64,000 nt of DNA, taken from Geodermatophilus sp. DSM 44513. GTDB lineage: Bacteria; Actinomycetota; Actinomycetes; Mycobacteriales; Geodermatophilaceae. Where the stretch lies: contig NZ_CP135963.1 in assembly GCF_032460525.1 (NCBI RefSeq), forward strand, positions 4,464,001 through 4,528,000, written 5' to 3'. A program made the translations under genes and the position numbers. Position 1 is the first letter of the stretch. Each line of letters starts with the position of its first letter. Positions 50,829 to 59,631 of this stretch are shown here, in pieces. The notes beneath the pieces were generated by a model that searched no databases, was not told the origin of the DNA, and saw only the letters and a list, made by a program, of their open reading frames with translations.

Positions 50829-53006
50829 GTGTCCTGGCAGCTGAGTGCGGTCGGTGGCGGCGTCATCGCCGTCGCCTACCTCGCGATCTCCGTGGCGGTC
50901 TTCGCTCCGCTGGCCCGCAGCGGGCAGCTGCTGTCCAACCGGCTGGGGACGGCGACCGGGCTGATCTTCTTCTCCTGCGCGGTGGGCCACGCCCTGCACG
51001 TCGTCCACCTGCTGCCGCTGCCCGGCGCCGAGGCGCACGACCTGCACGCGGTACGGGACAGCTGGGGCTGGCACGACACGTTCTGGGCGCTGGTGACCGC
51101 CGCCGTCGCCGTCTACTACTGGTCGCTGCGGCGCACGTACGGCGCGCTGCTGGGTGGTGGGGCACTGTTCGCCGACCTGCAGGAGAAGGAGGCGGCCCTC
51201 GCCGCCAACCAGGAGCTGCTGGCCGAGCGGACGGCGGCACTGGACGCGCTGGCGGTGTCGGAGGACCGTTTCCGGTCGGCCTTCGCCGACGCCCCCACCG
51301 GCATGGCGCTGCTCAGCCTGACGCCGGGAGACCTGGGCCGGTTCGTGGAGACGAACGCGGCACTGGGCCGCATCGTCGGCCACCCACCCACCCGGCTGCG
51401 CCGCACGACGGTCGAGGACCTGTCCCATCCGGACGACCGGGCCGCCCTGCGCACCGCGATCGAGCAGCTGGCCGCCGGAGAGCTGGCTCACCACCTGGGG
51501 CAGCAGCGCTTCCGACACGCCGACGGGGCCGTGGTCTGGGCGGACACCAGCATCTCGGTGCTGCGCGACGGTGACGGCCGGCCGGTGCACGCGGTGCTCC
51601 AGCTGGTCGACGTCACCGGACGCCGGGAGGCCGAGGACCAGCTGGCCCACCACGCGCTGCACGACGGTCTCACCGGGTTGGCCAACCGGCGCCTGCTGGC
51701 CGACCGGCTCGACCAGGCCCTCACCCGGGCACGCCGGCGCGGAACGGCGGTGGCGGTGCTGTTCGTCGACCTGGACCGCTTCAAGACCGTCAACGACTCC
51801 GCCGGCCACACCGTGGGCGACGCGCTGCTGCGCACGGCGGCCCAGCGGCTGTCGGCGCAGCTGCGGGCCGCCGACTGCGCCGCACGCTTCGGCGGCGACG
51901 AGTTCGTCGTGGTGTGCGAGGACATCGGCGGCGACCGCGAGCTGTTGGTGGTCGCCGAGCGCCTGCGAGACGCGATGGCCGCGCCGTTCCACGTCGGCAG
52001 CGAGCAGTTCACCCTCGGCGCGTGCATCGGCATCGCGGTCTCCGCGCGCGGCCAGGACAGTGCCGAGGCGCTGCTGCGAGACGCCGACCTGGCGATGTAC
52101 GAGGCCAAGGACCGGGGTCGCGGCAGCATCGTGGTCTTCGACGGTGCGCTGCGGGCGGCCCTCGAGCGGCGCCAGCGCACCGAGGCCGACCTGCGCGCCG
52201 GCATCACCCGCGACGAGATGCGCCTGCTCTACCAACCGGTGGTCGACACCGCGTCCGGCTGCCTGGTCGGCGTCGAGGCCCTGGTGCGCTGGCAGCACCC
52301 CACGCGCGGCCTGCTCGGGCCCGACGCGTTCATCGCCGTCGCCGAGGACACCGGGCTCGTCGTGCCCCTCGGCGAGTGGGTCCTGCAGGAGGCCTGCCGC
52401 CAGCTGGCGGCCTGGCGGCGCGCCGGGCTGGACCTCACCGTGGCGGTCAACGTCTCCGCCCGCCAGCTCGCCGACCCGCAGTTCCCCGACCTCGTCGCGG
52501 CCGTCGTGACGACCAGTGGCGTCGACCCGGCCGCCGTCTGCCTCGAGCTCACCGAGACCGCACTGCTCGACGCCACCGGGGCGACGGTGGCGACCCTGCG
52601 GCGCCTGCACGCGTTCGGCGTGCGCCTGGCCCTGGACGACTTCGGCACCGGGTTCTCTTCCCTCACCTTCCTCAAGCGCTTCCCCATCGACGTGGTCAAG
52701 ATCGACCGGTCCTTCGTCTGCGACCTGGTCGACGACACGAGTGACGCCGCCATCGTCGCCGCCGTGGTCACCCTGGGACGTTCCCTCGGCCTGCAGACCG
52801 TCGCCGAGGGCGTCGAGCACGCCGACCAGCTGACCGCACTGCGGCAGCTCGGCTGCCAGCTCGCCCAGGGGTACCTGTTCTCCGCACCCACGACCGCCGC
52901 CCGCGTCGCCACGCTGGCCGTCGGCCACCAACCGCCCGCGTCGTCGGGAACGGTCCCCTCCCCCAGGCCGACCGACCGCGTGGGGAGCGGACACCCGGTG
53001 GCGTAG
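50829..53006 (+). CDS. membrane PAS-GGDEF-EAL c-di-GMP enzyme (725 aa)
   Basis: Three membrane segments in the first 110 residues (LSAVGGGVIAVAYLAISVAVF, GTATGLIFFSCAVGHALHVVHLL, TFWALVTAAVAVYYWSL), a coiled stretch, PAS at about 145-270 (FRSAFADAPTGMALLSLTPGDLGRFVETNAALGRIVG), GGDEF at about 280-440 (HDGLTGLANRRLLADRL, RFGGDEFVVV) and EAL at about 455-700 (YQPVVDTASGCLVGVEALVRWQHPTRG, DDFGTGFSSLTFL, KIDRSFV). Both catalytic signatures are intact. GTG 50829 has GGAGGTG upstream. It is the only gene of the motility island on the plus strand with a signalling role, divergent from the SpoIIE phosphatase. Confidence 0.93.
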   Translation: MSWQLSAVGGGVIAVAYLAISVAVFAPLARSGQLLSNRLGTATGLIFFSCAVGHALHVVHLLPLPGAEAHDLHAVRDSWGWHDTFWALVTAAVAVYYWSLRRTYGALLGGGALFADLQEKEAALAANQELLAERTAALDALAVSEDRFRSAFADAPTGMALLSLTPGDLGRFVETNAALGRIVGHPPTRLRRTTVEDLSHPDDRAALRTAIEQLAAGELAHHLGQQRFRHADGAVVWADTSISVLRDGDGRPVHAVLQLVDVTGRREAEDQLAHHALHDGLTGLANRRLLADRLDQALTRARRRGTAVAVLFVDLDRFKTVNDSAGHTVGDALLRTAAQRLSAQLRAADCAARFGGDEFVVVCEDIGGDRELLVVAERLRDAMAAPFHVGSEQFTLGACIGIAVSARGQDSAEALLRDADLAMYEAKDRGRGSIVVFDGALRAALERRQRTEADLRAGITRDEMRLLYQPVVDTASGCLVGVEALVRWQHPTRGLLGPDAFIAVAEDTGLVVPLGEWVLQEACRQLAAWRRAGLDLTVAVNVSARQLADPQFPDLVAAVVTTSGVDPAAVCLELTETALLDATGATVATLRRLHAFGVRLALDDFGTGFSSLTFLKRFPIDVVKIDRSFVCDLVDDTSDAAIVAAVVTLGRSLGLQTVAEGVEHADQLTALRQLGCQLAQGYLFSAPTTAARVATLAVGHQPPASSGTVPSPRPTDRVGSGHPVA

Positions 53007-53209
53007 CGGCTGACCCAGATCTGCACGTGCGGGAGCCGAGACGGTTCCCGGCCTGTGGGTCCGCTGGGGTGCTGCCGCCACGACGCATCCCCCGAGGGGT
53101 GTTGGGGGACGACCGTGGTGTACACCATGGATCTCGGCAGCCTGCGTCACCTCCCTGACGGGGACCCGTGGGCGTGTCGCCGCACGCGGCGGGGCCACGG
53201 GACACCGAC

Positions 53210-53242
53210 GGCCGCGGTGCCCCGTGGCGGGGCACCGCGGCC
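53210..53242. terminator. 14-bp hairpin between convergent GGDEF-EAL and MCP-B genes
   Basis: GGCCGCGGTGCCCC (53210-53223) pairs exactly with GGGGCACCGCGGCC (53229-53242) around GTGGC, 20 bases beyond the MCP-B stop. Confidence 0.9.
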
Positions 53243-53262
53243 GGAACGGGCGCGACTGGTGG

Positions 53263-54897
53263 TCAGAAGCGGAAGCGGCCCACCAGCTCCTGCAGCTCGG
53301 CCGACATCCGGGAGAGGTCCCCGGCCGCCGATGACGTGTTGCTCGCCCCGCTGGTGGTCTCCTGGGCGGCCTGGGCCACCCCGGTGACGTTGCGGGCGAT
53401 CTCCGAGGCGCCGGCCGCGGCCTCGGAGACGTTGCGGGCCATCTCGTTGGTGGTCGCGGTCTGCTCCTCCACCGCGGAGGCGATGGTGGTCTGCCGGTCG
53501 GAGATCTGCGCCACGATCGTGCTGATCTCCTCGATGGCGGTGACCGCCGCCGTGGTGTCGCCCTGGATGGCCTGCACCCGGCGGGCGATGTCCTCGGTCG
53601 CCTTGGCCGTCTCCTGCGCCAGCTCCTTGACCTCGTTGGCCACCACCGCGAAGCCCTTGCCGGCCTCCCCGGCCCGCGCCGCCTCGATCGTGGCGTTCAG
53701 CGCCAGCAGGTTCGTCTGCTCCGCGATGCTGGTGATCACCTTCACCACGTTGCCGATCTCCGCCGACGACTCTCCGAGCTTGGTCACCGTCGCGCTGGTG
53801 GTCTCCACCGCCGTCACCGCCCGCGCCGCCACGTCGGAGGCCTCCGCGGCGTTCGTGGCGATCTCCCGGATGGACGCACCCATCTCCTCGGTGCCCGCCG
53901 CCACGGTCTGCACGTTGCTGGACACCTCCTCGGCGGCCGCCGACACCGCGCCGGCCTGCGCCGCGGACTCCTGGGCGCTCGTGGACATCTGCGCCGAGGT
54001 GGCCGACAGCTCCTCCGAGGCCGCCGACAGGGTCTGCGCGTTGGACCCGATGCTGCGCATCGCCGTGGCCATGTTCTCGACCGCGGTGTTCAGGGCGCGG
54101 GCCATGGCACCGGCCTCGTCCCGGGTGTGCAGGTCCAGGCGCTGGTCGAGCCGCCCCTCCGCGACACCCTGCAGCACCTCCACCGTGCGCCGCAGCGGGG
54201 CGGCGATCATCCGGCCCAGCCCCAGGGCCAGCCCGAGCCCCAGGCCGACGGCACCGGCCACGACCCCGAGGATGAGCAGACCGGCGGAGTCGGCGGACCG
54301 GGCGGTGGACCGGGCGGCGGCCTCAGCCTCGTCGGCCTGGTAGGCCGCGAGACCGTCCAGGGCCGCATACGCCTCGTCCACGATCCCGGTGTGCTTCGCC
54401 GAGCGGACGGCGTTGAAGGTGGCGATGTCGCCCACCCGGCTCAGCGGCAGCAGCTCCGCGTCCCGGATGGAGCGGTACTGCCCCCACTGGGCGGTGAAGG
54501 TGTCCAGCAGTCCGCGCTCGGTGGCGGACAGCTCCGTGTCGTAGGTCTGCACCGCCGCGTCGAGCGCCGTGTCCGCATCGACGATCTTGGTGTCCGCCTT
54601 GCCCTTCGCCTCGGCGGTGGCAGCCAGGGCGTGACCGCTCAGCTCCAGCCGCGACTGCAGCGCCGTACGCCGGATCTCGGCCACCTCCATCCCACCGAGC
54701 AGGTTCTGCTCGTAGATGCCCTGGGCGTCGCTGGCCGCCTGGTTCAGCTTGGTGTAGCCGACGAACCCGACCGCAGCGGTCAGGCCGACGACCACGAGGA
54801 AGCCGGCGAGCAGCTTCTGTGCGGTCCGCAGGTTGCGGAAGAACCCGAGCGGCCCGCCGGCGGGGCGCCGGCCGGTCTCGGACGGAGTGGTGGCCAT
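53263..54897 (-). CDS. methyl-accepting chemotaxis protein B (544 aa)
   Basis: Closest relative of MCP-A in this set: same [19 protein letters not shown] start, membrane segments at about 27-49 and 212-235 ([27 protein letters not shown]), a four-helix outer sensor with different sequence ([46 protein letters not shown]), HAMP, and an almost identical signalling domain ending LVGRFRF. The sensor part has diverged while the signalling part is held, so ligand specificity probably differs. It has its own sigma-28-like promoter and shares the GATTGGACC leader with MCP-A. Confidence 0.95.
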   Translation of the reverse strand: MATTPSETGRRPAGGPLGFFRNLRTAQKLLAGFLVVVGLTAAVGFVGYTKLNQAASDAQGIYEQNLLGGMEVAEIRRTALQSRLELSGHALAATAEAKGKADTKIVDADTALDAAVQTYDTELSATERGLLDTFTAQWGQYRSIRDAELLPLSRVGDIATFNAVRSAKHTGIVDEAYAALDGLAAYQADEAEAAARSTARSADSAGLLILGVVAGAVGLGLGLALGLGRMIAAPLRRTVEVLQGVAEGRLDQRLDLHTRDEAGAMARALNTAVENMATAMRSIGSNAQTLSAASEELSATSAQMSTSAQESAAQAGAVSAAAEEVSSNVQTVAAGTEEMGASIREIATNAAEASDVAARAVTAVETTSATVTKLGESSAEIGNVVKVITSIAEQTNLLALNATIEAARAGEAGKGFAVVANEVKELAQETAKATEDIARRVQAIQGDTTAAVTAIEEISTIVAQISDRQTTIASAVEEQTATTNEMARNVSEAAAGASEIARNVTGVAQAAQETTSGASNTSSAAGDLSRMSAELQELVGRFRF

Positions 54898-54976
54898 GGG
54901 AGTTGGTCCAATCAGGAGTAGGGACTGCACCGCGGGAGGAGACGGCGCCGTCCCTGACGAGCGCCCTCAGGAGTCG

Positions 54977-55005
54977 TTGTCGGCGGGGCGGGTCCGACTG
55001 TCGAG
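54977..55005 (-). promoter_or_regulatory. sigma-28-like promoter of MCP-B
   Basis: On the minus strand CTCGA (55005-55001), 16 bases, GCCGACAA (54984-54977), about 80 bases before ATG 54897 and beyond the MCP-C terminator. Confidence 0.7.
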
Positions 55006-55122
55006 CCATGCCACCGACTCGTGACAGGAGAGTCGGGTGGGCGTCCCTGGTGCGTCTGCGTGTCGACAACCACGCCCGCGTCCACGGCCGGCGATGACGG
55101 GTGTCGACGACCCGCGCCCGGA

Positions 55123-55166
55123 CCGGACAGGGGCACGGCCACTCTCGCGGCCGTGCCCCTGTCCGG
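55123..55166 (-). terminator. 18-bp hairpin after MCP-C
   Basis: Arms at 55123-55140 and 55149-55166 are exact complements with an eight-base loop, 14 bases beyond the MCP-C stop. Its core GACAGGGGCACGGC is the same as in the MCP-D terminator at 57702-57740. Confidence 0.93.
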
Positions 55167-55180
55167 TGGTGCTGCGGTCG

Positions 55181-56821
55181 TCAGTAGGTGAAGCGGCCCA
55201 CCGTGGTGCGCAGGTCCACGGCCATCCGGGACAGCTCGTCGACCGCGGTGCGGGTCTGGGTGAGCGCCTGCGTGGTGGCATCGGCCGCCCCGGAGACCCC
55301 GGAGATGTTCTCCGCGATCTGGGTGGTGCCCCCTGCCGCCTCGCTCACCGAGCGGGACATCTCACTGGTGGTCGCGGTCTGCTCCTCCACCGCGCTGGCG
55401 ATGGTGGTCTGGTAGTCGTTGATCTGCCCGATGACCGTGCTGATCCGCCCGATCGCGGCGACCGCACCGGTGCTGTCGCCCTGGATGGCCTCCACCCGCC
55501 GCGCGATGTCCTCGGTCGCCTTGGCCGTCTCCTGCGCCAGCTCCTTGACCTCGTTGGCCACCACCGCGAAGCCCTTGCCCGCCTCCCCGGCCCGCGCCGC
55601 CTCGATGGTGGCGTTCAGCGCCAGCAGGTTCGTCTGCTCCGCGATCGAGGTGATCACCTTGATGACGTCGCCGATCTGCCGGGAGGACTCGCCGAGCTTG
55701 GTCACCGTGGCCGTGGTGGTCTCCGCCTCGGTCACCGCCTGCGCGGCCACCCGTGCCGCCTCGGCGGCGTTCTGGCTGATCTCGCGGATGCTCGCGCCCA
55801 TCTGCTCCGCGCCCGCGGCCACGGTCTGCACGCTGCGCGAGACCTCCTCGGCGGCGCCGGAGACCACGCCGGACTGTGCGGAGGTCTCCTCCGCCGACGC
55901 CGAGATCTGTGCCGAGGACGCCGACAGCTCCTCCGAGCTGGCGGCCACCGCGTCGGCCGAGGACACCACCGAGGCCATCAGCTCGCGCAGCCCGGTGACC
56001 GCGGTGTCCAGCGAGGCGCCCATCCGACCCAGCTCGTCGCGCGTGGTCAGCCCGGAGGTGCGGGTCAGGTCACCGGCCGCCAGCGCCTCGGCCACGTCCT
56101 GCACCCGGCGGGTCGCCCGGGCGATCCCACTGGCCACGACCAGACCGAGCCCGGTGGCCAGTGCGATGCCGGCGAGCAGCAGGACGATCGAGGTCGTCCG
56201 CTGGGCGGTCGCTGCCGAGGCCGCGGCCTGCGCGGCGGCCGCTGCCTCGGCGTCCTCCATCGCCACGAGGGCGGTCGCCGCCTCCTCGACCCGATCGGCG
56301 AGCGGCTTGGCCTTGGTCGTGTTGGCCGCCACCCAGCCTGCATAGTCCTTGACCAGGGCGAGCGGGGTGAGCTCCGTCCGCGCCACGTCGAGGTACCCGG
56401 CGAAGGCCGTCCCGATCTCGGCCACCAGGGCCTGCTTCTCCGAGCCGGGCGCCGGGGCCGTGTAGTCGGTGTACTGCTGTAGCTTGGTCTCGAAGCCCTG
56501 CTCGAGCTCGGTCAGGCGGTCGACGGCCTTCTGCGCCGCCGCCGGGTCGGCGGCGAGGACGGCGTCCCGCACCGCGACCCGGAAGTCCTTGGTCGTCCCG
56601 CGGACGCCCGTGATGGCGCTGACGCCCTTCAGGTTGACCTCGTAGATGTGCTGGGTCCTGCCGGCCGCTGAGCTGAGGGCCTGCAACCCGAGGACGCCGA
56701 TGACGGTGGCGACGAGGGCGGCGACGATCACCGCGGTCAGGACCTTGACCTTGACGCCGCGGTCACCCCACCAGGAGCGGCGGAGAGCGGGGGAGCTGGA
56801 CGGGCTGAGGGTGTCGGACAC
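55181..56821 (-). CDS. methyl-accepting chemotaxis protein C (546 aa)
   Basis: Membrane segments at about 27-50 ([23 protein letters not shown]) and 205-230 ([25 protein letters not shown]) frame a helical outer sensor ([43 protein letters not shown]). HAMP and a signalling domain of the second type in this island follow ([40 protein letters not shown]), ending VGRFTY. GTG 56821 is chosen because AGGAG lies seven bases upstream; the in-frame GTG six bases earlier overlaps that Shine-Dalgarno sequence. Ligand unknown. Only a weak sigma-28-like box is found upstream. Confidence 0.94.
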   Translation of the reverse strand: MSDTLSPSSSPALRRSWWGDRGVKVKVLTAVIVAALVATVIGVLGLQALSSAAGRTQHIYEVNLKGVSAITGVRGTTKDFRVAVRDAVLAADPAAAQKAVDRLTELEQGFETKLQQYTDYTAPAPGSEKQALVAEIGTAFAGYLDVARTELTPLALVKDYAGWVAANTTKAKPLADRVEEAATALVAMEDAEAAAAAQAAASAATAQRTTSIVLLLAGIALATGLGLVVASGIARATRRVQDVAEALAAGDLTRTSGLTTRDELGRMGASLDTAVTGLRELMASVVSSADAVAASSEELSASSAQISASAEETSAQSGVVSGAAEEVSRSVQTVAAGAEQMGASIREISQNAAEAARVAAQAVTEAETTTATVTKLGESSRQIGDVIKVITSIAEQTNLLALNATIEAARAGEAGKGFAVVANEVKELAQETAKATEDIARRVEAIQGDSTGAVAAIGRISTVIGQINDYQTTIASAVEEQTATTSEMSRSVSEAAGGTTQIAENISGVSGAADATTQALTQTRTAVDELSRMAVDLRTTVGRFTY

Positions 56822-56915
56822 GGTGCTCACTCCTGGTACGGGGCAGGGGCAGGATGGGGCAGCACGGCTGCCTGTCGGGGACCAGGGTGGGTGCCGACGG
56901 CGCGCGGACGGCGCA

Positions 56916-56942
56916 TGCCGGCGGGGTTCTGCACGGATTGCG
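56916..56942 (-). promoter_or_regulatory. weak sigma-28-like match upstream of MCP-C
   Basis: On the minus strand CGCAA (56942-56938), 15 bases, GCCGGCA (56922-56916): one mismatch in each box. The 400-bp gap 56822-57221 shows nothing else apart from a 6-bp hairpin at 57192-57207 below the decayed MCP. Confidence 0.4.
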
Positions 56943-57221
56943 ACCCGAGGGGTGGGTGAGCACTCCGGGGTTCTCTCCGTGTCGACCGCACCGCGCCGCG
57001 GCGCGCCGGCCCGCCGGGTCCCGCGGTCGCCCGACCTGCGCGTCTTCTCCGGTGTCGACACCGCGGGGCCGGTCGCCGTCGCCGCGCCCCCCGGTCGCTG
57101 CGCCACGGCGGGCGACACGCCGCGCGGCGGGCCGACCCTCGGCGTACACGACGGCGGCCGGACCCCGGAGGGGCCCGGCCCGCAGGCGTGGTCCCGCTGC
57201 GGCGGGAGGCGTGCGTGTTGC

Positions 57222-57471
57222 TCAGAAGGTGGAGCGGGTGACCCCCGAGCGCAGGTCGGCCGCCATCCGGGACAGCTCGTCGACCGCGGTGCGGGTCTGG
57301 GTCAGCGCCTGCGTGGTCGCATCGGTGGCCCGGAGACCCCGGAGACGTCCTGCGCGATCTGCGTCGTGCCCCCGGTGGCCCCGCTCGCCCAGCGGCTCAC
57401 TTCGCGCTGAGGGAGATCAGCGAACCACCCGGCTCCCCGGCCGGCCGAGGGGGCGGTGGCGTGGTGGTCAT
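57222..57471 (-). pseudogene. remnant of a sixth membrane MCP
   Basis: The minus strand from ATG 57471 reads MTTTPPPPRPAGEPGGSLISLSAK and then stops, like the start of MCP-D/E with the following ~450 residues gone. The next 190 bases, in another frame, encode SGATGGTTQIAQDVSGVSG. After a one-base deletion near 57330 they continue [34 protein letters not shown] and stop at 57222. These are the last ~55 residues of the MCP-C/D/E type. So the gene has a large internal deletion plus a frameshift and cannot make a receptor. Confidence 0.9.
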
Positions 57472-57593
57472 GGGGACCCCTCCTGGGGCTCGACGGGAGG
57501 TCGCGGGGGCTGAGCGACGAGAGGAGTTCCGGATCTCGGCCGGCTGGCCGTCGCGGCGATCGGCCCCGCGGACCGGATGGTCGTGCCGGGTCA

Positions 57594-57621
57594 GGTCGGC
57601 GGGGAGAGCCTGCCTGCCGAG
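57594..57621 (-). promoter_or_regulatory. possible remnant sigma-28-like promoter of the decayed MCP
   Basis: On the minus strand CTCGG (57621-57617), 16 bases, GCCGACC (57600-57594), 123-150 bases before the old start codon. The rest of the 301-bp gap 57472-57772 holds the MCP-D terminator only. Confidence 0.35.
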
Positions 57622-57701
57622 GGCCTCTCGTCGACGTGTCGTCTCCGGGCGAGCGGCCGACCGTCCGGGAGACGTCACCCCGGCCAGGAGCCCCGACACG
57701 C

Positions 57702-57740
57702 GACAGGGGCACGGCCGCGGATCGCAGCCGTGCCCCTGTC
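57702..57740 (-). terminator. 14-bp hairpin after MCP-D
   Basis: GACAGGGGCACGGC (57702-57715) pairs with GCCGTGCCCCTGTC (57727-57740), 33 bases beyond the MCP-D stop. Confidence 0.92.
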
Positions 57741-57772
57741 CAGGTGTCCTGCCCGGTGCTCCCGCGGGCAGC

Positions 57773-59380
57773 TCAGTAGGTGAAGCGGCTCACCGAGGTG
57801 CGCAGGTTCGCAGCCATGCGGGAGAGCTCGTCCACCGCGGTGCGGGTCTGGGTGAGCGCCTGCGTGGTCGCCTCGGCAGCCCCGGAGACCCCGGAGATGT
57901 TCTCCGCGATCTGGGTGGCGCCTCCCGCGGCCTCGCTGACCGAGCGGCTCATCTCGTTGGTGGTCGCGGTCTGCTCCTCCACCGCGGAGGCGATGGTGGT
58001 CTGCCGGTCGGAGATCTGGCCCACGATCACCGAGATCTCCTCGATCGCGGTCACCGCCGCGGTCGTGTCGCCCTGGATGGCCTGCACGCGGCGGGCGATG
58101 TCCTCGGTCGCCTTGGCCGTCTCCTGCGCCAGCTCCTTGACCTCGTTGGCCACCACCGCGAACCCCTTGCCCGCCTCCCCGGCCCGCGCCGCCTCGATCG
58201 TGGCGTTCAGCGCCAGCAGGTTCGTCTGCTCCGCGATGCTGGTGATCACCTTCACCACGTTGCCGATCTCCGCCGAGGACTCCCCCAGCTTCGTCACCGT
58301 CGCCGACGTCGTCTCCACCGCGGTCACCGCACGGGCCGCCACATCGGAGGCCTCCGCCGCGTTGGAGGCGATCTCCCGGATGGACGCGCCCATCTCCTCC
58401 GCCCCGGCGGCCACCGTCTGCACGCTGCGGCTGACCTCCTCCGCCGCGCCCGCGACCACGCCGGACTGGGCCGAGGTCTCCTGCGCCGACGCGGAGATCT
58501 GCGCCGACGACGCGGACAGTTCCTCCGAGCTGGCCGCCACCGCGTCCGCGGAACTGACGACGCCGGACAGCACCTCGCCCAACGCCGACTGCGCGGAGTC
58601 CAGGGCGGCCGCCATCCGGCCCAGCTCGTCGCGGGACACCACGCCGGTGGCGACCGTCAGGTCACCGTCGGCCATCGCCTCGGCGGCGGCCTGCACCGAC
58701 CGCACGGTCCGGGTCAGCCGGCGGACGACGAGCACGGTCAGCACGCCGGCAGCGGCCACCGAACCGACCGCGGTGGCGAGCAGCAGGGTGACCGCAGCGT
58801 CGGCGTCGGCGGCCGCCTGGGCGTTGCGCGCGTCGGCCTGCGCCGACTGGGCGACGCCCTCGGCCTCGAGCGCGTCGGCCATCGTCTCCAGCAGCGGCTG
58901 CAGCTGCGTGGACTGGACGGCGGCGAAACCCGCGAGGTCGCCGCGGTCGGCGGCCGGGAACAGCGCGGTCTCCAGCAGGCCGAGGAACTGCTCGCGGTCG
59001 GTGGCGAAGGTCGCCATGGCCTCCGGGGCGACGACGTGGGGCCCGTAGGCGTCCATGCCGGCCGCCAGGTCGGCGTTCTTGTCCGCCATCTGCTCGCGCA
59101 GCTCGACCCGTCGCTCGGGGGTGGACACGGCGTACTCCAGGGTGCGGGCGCGGTGGGCGGCGTGCGCCCGCTGCACCTCGGACAGCGCGTTGAGCGGGAG
59201 CAGGTTCTCGGCGTAGAGCGTCTGCTGGTTCTCGCGCAGCTCGGAGATGCGCACGACGGCGAGCAGGTTCGTAGCGAGGACGACGACGGCCAGCAGGCCG
59301 ACGACGGCGCCGATCTTGACGGCGATCGGGCGGTCGGCGAACCACCCCCCCGGACGGCGGTCGGTAGAGGTGCGCGACAT
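57773..59380 (-). CDS. methyl-accepting chemotaxis protein D (535 aa)
   Basis: Starts [28 protein letters not shown]. Membrane segments at about 22-45 and 195-218 ([23 protein letters not shown]) enclose a helical sensor ([59 protein letters not shown]) resembling a four-helix-bundle MCP sensor. A HAMP ([23 protein letters not shown]) and the shared signalling domain end in SRFTY. ATG 59380 has AGGAGA eight bases upstream. The upstream region has only a doubtful sigma-28-like box (TCCGA at 59491-59487, 15 bases, GCCGAGGA at 59471-59464). Confidence 0.95.
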   Translation of the reverse strand: MSRTSTDRRPGGWFADRPIAVKIGAVVGLLAVVVLATNLLAVVRISELRENQQTLYAENLLPLNALSEVQRAHAAHRARTLEYAVSTPERRVELREQMADKNADLAAGMDAYGPHVVAPEAMATFATDREQFLGLLETALFPAADRGDLAGFAAVQSTQLQPLLETMADALEAEGVAQSAQADARNAQAAADADAAVTLLLATAVGSVAAAGVLTVLVVRRLTRTVRSVQAAAEAMADGDLTVATGVVSRDELGRMAAALDSAQSALGEVLSGVVSSADAVAASSEELSASSAQISASAQETSAQSGVVAGAAEEVSRSVQTVAAGAEEMGASIREIASNAAEASDVAARAVTAVETTSATVTKLGESSAEIGNVVKVITSIAEQTNLLALNATIEAARAGEAGKGFAVVANEVKELAQETAKATEDIARRVQAIQGDTTAAVTAIEEISVIVGQISDRQTTIASAVEEQTATTNEMSRSVSEAAGGATQIAENISGVSGAAEATTQALTQTRTAVDELSRMAANLRTSVSRFTY

Positions 59381-59570
59381 CCCTGTCTCCTGTGTGTGCG
59401 GTGCGGGTGGAGGCGTGCGCCCGGATCCTCCGGGCGAGAGGAAAATAGGGAGTTGCGTGCCGCTCCTCGGCGCGTCCAACCACGTGTCGGATCGGTGCAG
59501 GGCAGAAAGGTCGGTCACCGCTCTCCCGGGGTCGACATCACACCCCCGGTCCTGTCCGGGGAACGGCAAC

Positions 59571-59605
59571 GGCGCCCGGCCCGCGTGGTCGCGGGGCCGG
59601 GCGCC
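59571..59605 (-). terminator. 11-bp hairpin after MCP-E
   Basis: GGCGCCCGGCC (59571-59581) pairs with GGCCGGGCGCC (59595-59605), 26 bases beyond the MCP-E stop; the loop bases can pair further with one bulge. Confidence 0.85.
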
Positions 59606-59631
59606 GGCTCCTGTCCGTGGTGCCGAGCTGG

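Noticed and set aside
57302..57712. 136-residue minus-strand protein covering the decayed MCP
   Set aside because: It is a frame of chance through the receptor remnant; two separate frames give the receptor sequence instead.
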